From Schlesneria sp. (lineage in GTDB: Bacteria > Planctomycetota > Planctomycetia > Planctomycetales > Planctomycetaceae): DNA of 8,655 nt. The stretch lies in the NCBI GenBank assembly GCA_025353525.1, contig JANXOO010001265.1:1-8655 (forward strand), read 5' to 3'. Of the stretch, positions 5,359 to 8,655 are shown piece by piece (position 1 is the first letter of the stretch; each line of letters starts with the position of its first letter). The notes under the pieces were generated by a model, which saw nothing but the letters and a program-made list of their open reading frames with translations, was not told the DNA's origin and did no database searches. Position numbers and translations under genes: made by a program.

Positions 5359-7341
5359 TTATTGTCGAAACAGCTTCCGCAATTCGGGGAGTCCCGCGAG
5401 GATTTCGGTTTCGGTGACAATCCCGTCGGCATCGGAATCAAGTTTGTCAAACATCGGGTATCGGGCTGGATCGACTTCATCGCGAGCCAGTTTTCCGTCG
5501 TTGTTTTTGTCGAGTGATTCCAGAATTCTCTTGACGATTGTCATCGCATCGCGACCTGGGCCCAGTGCGGCTGCTGCCTGTCTGGCGGACGTTTCCGCAT
5601 CACGTGGAACGGCGATGTCAAAATAGCCGAGCAACATTTCATCCCATGATTGCTCGCCGAATTTCACCGTTTTCGTCGGGTCGGGATTAGCGAGATTCTT
5701 CGGCGAATTGTCGAAGACAGCAAAGGCCTGCATTTTCGACCCTTTCGGGATCGTCCGGGGCTCTGGCAACCGGTAGGCCGTTTGCCAATTGAAATCGTAG
5801 TGCGGCACGTCGAGCAATGTCTCTTTTGTTCCGTCGGGTAGTGTCAATTCATACCGGAACGATTTACCTCTCAAATGCATGTGCGGAGAAAGAGATAACA
5901 GTTGCAGGTCGATCGGTGCGGTAATGATCTGTGATACAAACGCCTGGTCGTCCTTTTGCGGTTCGATTTTGAAACTTCGATTTCCGGCAGACGCTGTTCG
6001 GATTTCGTGCGTAATTTCTGCAGGATCGGCGAAAACCAGTCCGATCCGAGTCCGGTCTTCGCCAGCAGTCCCGTTCGGCGTGTAGTGGACCTGGAAAATC
6101 AGTTTGGCACCTGCAGGAACCAGTTTCGCCATCCCCTTGGGATACGAACCGATTCTGAGTCCAGGGACGAAGGCCGTCAGCATTTGACGGTCTTCATCGA
6201 CGACCTTGCCATCGGTTGTGACGAACACAATCACATGATGCACGACCGCCCGGTTTCCTGGCAGAATCTCGGCGGCTGTGACCCACTTGTCTTCTGTCAA
6301 TTTCGTATCAACCGAAAAGTACTGGTATCTGACCGTTCCGGTTGGGGCGATCCTGAACGGTGTTTCAGACATCCAGACAACCTGGTCAGGCTGCCGGGGC
6401 AATTGCCAACCTTCGGTAAAGGATTGCGGCGGAGGAAGTTCCGACGGGTTCCCTTCGGGGGCTCCTGCGTCGGCCCATTGTCGCAGCAATTCGTGTTCTT
6501 CCTCCGTCAGGCGACGCTCATTCAGGAAATGTCCGAATTCGGGAGATGCATGCCAGGGTGGCATCTGGTGCGATCGGGTCACCTCGACAATCATGTCAGC
6601 CCAGCCAGCGACTTCCTGGTACTCGGTCAGGCTGAAGGGTGCGATCTCGCCCGGTCGATGGCATTCGGCACAATGCTTTTGCAGGATCCGGGCAATCTGA
6701 CTGGAATAGGTCACTTTCGAGTTCGACACTAAAGGCCGCGAGCGTCCGATCAGACAACCGATCGCATTCGTTTCAGGAACACTGACCGACTTTCCGTCGA
6801 GGCATTCGTCAATGGCCAATTTCAGATCTTCGCGGGTCGCTGCCGTTCGTGACTTTCCCCCCACCGAAAATTGATCGTCGACTCGACCTCGATACCGGAT
6901 GACCCGTTCCTGGTCGAGCAAAAAGACTTCCGGAGTTCGTACGGCGTGCAACGAGTCGACCACAGCCTGATTCAGGTCTTTGAGGATTGGAAACGTCAAT
7001 TCGTTTGTTTTGGCGAACGCTGCAAGTTCAGCGAGTGAATCCTGTCGATTCGCGTCGAGAGCAACGACAGTCACACCTCGTTCGGCATATTCATCAGCCA
7101 GTTTTTGCAATTTTACGGCATACTGTTTTGCGAGCGGGCACTCGGTCCCCAACACCGCGACGACGATCAGGCGACTCGCCTTGTAATCGTCCAGCGAATG
7201 ACTTTTTCCCCGATAATCTTTCAGCGAGAACCCGGCAACCGGTTGGCCGATCCGCGAACTGGCCAATTCGGCACTGATCGCAATCGAGCCACTGCCAGCA
7301 AACAAAACTGCAGCAAAACCACTCAAAAGCAATTGTCGCAT
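5359..7341 (-). CDS. Secreted redoxin / heme / copper monooxygenase-like / EF-hand fusion
   Basis: A 660-residue exported protein with four parts. Residues 1-24 are a signal peptide (MRQLLLSGFAAVLFAG, cleavage near ISA-EL). Residues about 30-185 are a redoxin (AhpC/TSA, thioredoxin-like) domain; its active-site loop GTECPLAKQY (65-74) keeps one Cys (68) and lacks the second. Residues about 207-300 hold CAECH (224-228), a c-type heme site, then MPPWH and a helix ending GAPEG. Residues about 320-580 match the copper type II ascorbate-dependent monooxygenase (PHM/DBH) fold, with candidate copper ligands His368-His369, His419 (QVHYTPNG), His487 and His489 (SPHMHLRGK) and Met569 (WDEMLLGYF). Two EF-hand loops end the protein: DKNNDGKLARDE (611-622) and DSDADGIVTETE (635-646). 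ATG 7339-7341 has AAGGA seven bases upstream (7348-7352). Substrate unknown; it probably acts in periplasm or envelope. Confidence 0.88.
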   Translation of the reverse strand: MRQLLLSGFAAVLFAGSGSIAISAELASSRIGQPVAGFSLKDYRGKSHSLDDYKASRLIVVAVLGTECPLAKQYAVKLQKLADEYAERGVTVVALDANRQDSLAELAAFAKTNELTFPILKDLNQAVVDSLHAVRTPEVFLLDQERVIRYRGRVDDQFSVGGKSRTAATREDLKLAIDECLDGKSVSVPETNAIGCLIGRSRPLVSNSKVTYSSQIARILQKHCAECHRPGEIAPFSLTEYQEVAGWADMIVEVTRSHQMPPWHASPEFGHFLNERRLTEEEHELLRQWADAGAPEGNPSELPPPQSFTEGWQLPRQPDQVVWMSETPFRIAPTGTVRYQYFSVDTKLTEDKWVTAAEILPGNRAVVHHVIVFVTTDGKVVDEDRQMLTAFVPGLRIGSYPKGMAKLVPAGAKLIFQVHYTPNGTAGEDRTRIGLVFADPAEITHEIRTASAGNRSFKIEPQKDDQAFVSQIITAPIDLQLLSLSPHMHLRGKSFRYELTLPDGTKETLLDVPHYDFNWQTAYRLPEPRTIPKGSKMQAFAVFDNSPKNLANPDPTKTVKFGEQSWDEMLLGYFDIAVPRDAETSARQAAAALGPGRDAMTIVKRILESLDKNNDGKLARDEVDPARYPMFDKLDSDADGIVTETEILAGLPELRKLFRQ

Positions 7342-7495
7342 GAAGATTCCTTGAATTTTGCAAAATCACGATTGTTCAGCGGCACCGGGACCTGAAATCC
7401 TGCAGGCAGGCCAGGCACGATCCTATAACAAAATCGGCTTCGGGGACACGGCAAAAGACCACGCAAGCGTCGAAGTTCGGGCATCTCGCTGGAGT

Positions 7496-7511
7496 TCAGG
7501 CTTCAGCCTGA
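7496..7511. repeat. Short palindrome TCAGGCT-tc-AGCCTGA
   Basis: Seven-base arms around a two-base centre in the middle of the divergent intergenic region. It could be an operator half-site pair or part of a dispersed repeat; there is no copy elsewhere in the window that I can see. Confidence 0.5.
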
Positions 7512-7765
7512 CTTCCAAACCAGATTCAACCACTTGTCCGGATCAAAATCAAAATATTTTCCGACGCTCCACAACCTCTACCTGACATCAGCGAACGAGG
7601 TTTCATGCGACAGCCCAACCCGCCCCAACTTCATACTCTTTTTCGATTTCAGGAAATTTCTTCATTTTTTTATATTTCTTTCCCAAGATTTCGACTCCTC
7701 CGGCGAATAACGGCTCAATAGCGATACGGACGCAGAACGTTCGACGCGGGGTCTTCCTGAAAATC

Positions 7766-7771
7766 GAGGAG
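7766..7771 (+). promoter_or_regulatory. Ribosome binding site of the coiled-coil gene
   Basis: GAGGAG lies seven bases before ATG 7779 and supports that start, which also places the hydrophobic anchor at the very N-terminus. Confidence 0.8.
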
Positions 7772-7778
7772 TTCGAAC

Positions 7779-8582
7779 ATGTTGAAAAGAAGTCTGTTTG
7801 GTTTGATGTTTGCCGGGCTGCTCGGGACATTCGTATTCGGACGCGAGGCCGTCAGTTATTTCAGGGCCGGATGCCAAAACGTCCGAAATGCCGTGAAAGC
7901 CGAAGTGCCGATCGAATTCGAGATCGAACGGGCAAGGTCGATGGTCGACCAACTGGTCCCCGATATTCGGCAGTGCATGCACGTCGTTGCCGAACAACAG
8001 GTCGATATCGAGCACCTGCAAGAATCGCTTGCCCGGAAAGAAGTCGACATCGCCAGGCAAAAGGATGCCGTACTGGCTCTGAGAACCGACCTCGGGAGTG
8101 GCAAAGGAACCTTCGTCTATGCGAGTCATTCGTATTCAACGAGCGACGTCAAACGCGATCTCGCGTCACGTTTTGAACGATACAAAGCGGCAGAAGAAAT
8201 CCTCGCGGCAGATCGCAAGATTCTGGCGGCTCGCGAACAGACTCTGGTCGCAAATCGGGACAAGCTCGATAACATGATGCAGTCGAAAAAGGATCTCGAA
8301 GTCAAGCTGGAACAGCTTCAGGCCCGCATTTATACGGTAAAAGCGGCAGAGACTGTCAGCCAGTTGGCAATCGATGATTCGAACCTCAGCCACGCTCGCA
8401 AGCTGATTTCCGAATTGAACAAGCAACTCGATGTGAAGCAAAAGATGCTTGACGTCGAAGGGAAATTTGTCGGGTTGATTCCCGTGGAAAAAGCACAGGA
8501 AACTGTTCCGGCAGACCTCGATCGGCAAATCGATGCCTACTTCAGCCGGTCGGCTGAAAACGGCACCGTGGCGGTCAAATGA
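7779..8582 (+). CDS. Membrane-anchored or exported coiled-coil protein, function unknown
   Basis: The 267-residue product begins with a basic-hydrophobic segment (MLKRSLFGLMFAGLLGTFVFG, residues 1-21) that is either a signal peptide or a single N-terminal membrane anchor; no clear cleavage site or lipobox is seen. A conserved-looking stretch PIEFEIERARSMVDQLVPDIRQ (44-65) leads into long charged helices with heptad-like spacing (about 68-104, 130-188 and 203-226), separated by a short non-helical piece around GKGTFVYASHSYSTSDV (108-124). The layout recalls PspA-like or Smc-like coiled coils, but no family signature is present. I recall similar proteins as conserved and uncharacterised in planctomycetes. 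Start chosen from the GAGGAG site and the anchor. The gene stands alone, divergent from the redoxin fusion, with a stem-loop after its stop. A structural role at the envelope is a guess. Confidence 0.82.
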   Translation: MLKRSLFGLMFAGLLGTFVFGREAVSYFRAGCQNVRNAVKAEVPIEFEIERARSMVDQLVPDIRQCMHVVAEQQVDIEHLQESLARKEVDIARQKDAVLALRTDLGSGKGTFVYASHSYSTSDVKRDLASRFERYKAAEEILAADRKILAAREQTLVANRDKLDNMMQSKKDLEVKLEQLQARIYTVKAAETVSQLAIDDSNLSHARKLISELNKQLDVKQKMLDVEGKFVGLIPVEKAQETVPADLDRQIDAYFSRSAENGTVAVK

Positions 8583-8616
8583 ATTCTCGAACAGCCATAC
8601 GAAGATCATCTGCTGC

Positions 8617-8640
8617 GCGCGGCCAGAATTAAGGCCGCGC
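8617..8640 (+). terminator. GC-rich stem-loop after the coiled-coil gene
   Basis: An 8-bp perfect stem GCGCGGCC/GGCCGCGC (8617-8624 with 8633-8640) with loop AGAATTAA starts 34 bases past the stop codon. The position fits a transcription terminator or 3'-end stabiliser. The following bases are A-rich rather than T-rich, so it is not a canonical intrinsic terminator for the plus strand. Confidence 0.5.
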
Positions 8641-8655
8641 AAATTAAAATTGAAA

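Larger units (their letters stand above)
7342..7778. other. Divergent intergenic region (437 bp)
   Basis: It separates the divergent redoxin-fusion and coiled-coil genes, so it should hold both promoters. Visible items are the redoxin ribosome site (7348-7352), a short palindrome TCAGGCT-tc-AGCCTGA at 7496-7511, and a strongly T-rich tract on the plus strand from about 7632 to 7683, roughly 100-145 bp before the coiled-coil start. No convincing -35/-10 pair is seen and no protein-like frame is present. Confidence 0.55.

Noticed and set aside
5956..6732. 258-codon plus-strand frame opposite the redoxin fusion
   Set aside because: Antisense shadow of a gene with a signal peptide and four recognisable domains.
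7603..7665. 20-codon minus-strand frame in the divergent intergenic region
   Set aside because: An A-rich leader and an acceptable composition made it tempting, but no properly spaced ribosome site or conserved motif supports it. It falls in the T-rich tract before the coiled-coil gene.
1..8655. CRISPR array, retron, toxin-antitoxin or other defence system
   Set aside because: No regularly spaced repeats, no reverse transcriptase, nuclease or toxin motifs. The genes are recognisable housekeeping, envelope or uncharacterised types on alternating strands.

Overview
The window looks like ordinary chromosomal DNA of a planctomycete. This is an inference from gene content, not from a marker gene. 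The strongest pointers are a secreted fusion of a redoxin, a CxxCH heme segment and a copper-monooxygenase fold, an EboE-type TIM-barrel protein, a short free-standing BON protein and a membrane-anchored coiled-coil protein. Genes are widely spaced, and hairpin-rich repeats lie between them. There is no rRNA, tRNA, CRISPR array, phage gene or intact transposase.

Layout. Positions 1-218 form a very large inverted repeat with perfect 74-bp arms and a 70-nt spacer, cut by the window's left edge. It runs into a decayed RAYT/IS200-like (Y1, HUH) transposase on the minus strand (201-535). That gene is broken by a 14-bp tandem triplication and cut off inside the conserved domain. An intrinsic terminator (587-631, minus) closes the class II fructose-bisphosphate aldolase gene fba (725-1744, minus). 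A 322-bp gap leads to a 78-residue BON-domain protein (2067-2303, minus). A 400-bp divergent intergenic region separates it from an M42-family metallo-aminopeptidase (2704-3762, plus). Then comes a REP-like hairpin zone (3763-4016), and an eboE-like gene (4017-5249, plus). A long hairpin (5278-5331) sits between convergent genes. The 660-residue redoxin/heme/copper/EF-hand protein follows (5359-7341, minus). After a 437-bp AT-rich gap comes a coiled-coil protein of unknown function (7779-8582, plus), with a stem-loop after its stop.

The genes do not form an operon. They are single transcription units on alternating strands: central carbon metabolism (fba), peptide turnover (M42), a putative metabolite-traffic protein (EboE), a cell-envelope redox/copper protein, and two small proteins of unknown role. 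I see no new multi-gene defence or biosynthetic system. The best leads are the inverted duplication that includes the truncated RAYT end, the two intergenic hairpins that share a design (possible RAYT-linked REP elements), the multi-domain redoxin/copper fusion, and the eboE gene standing without visible ebo partners.
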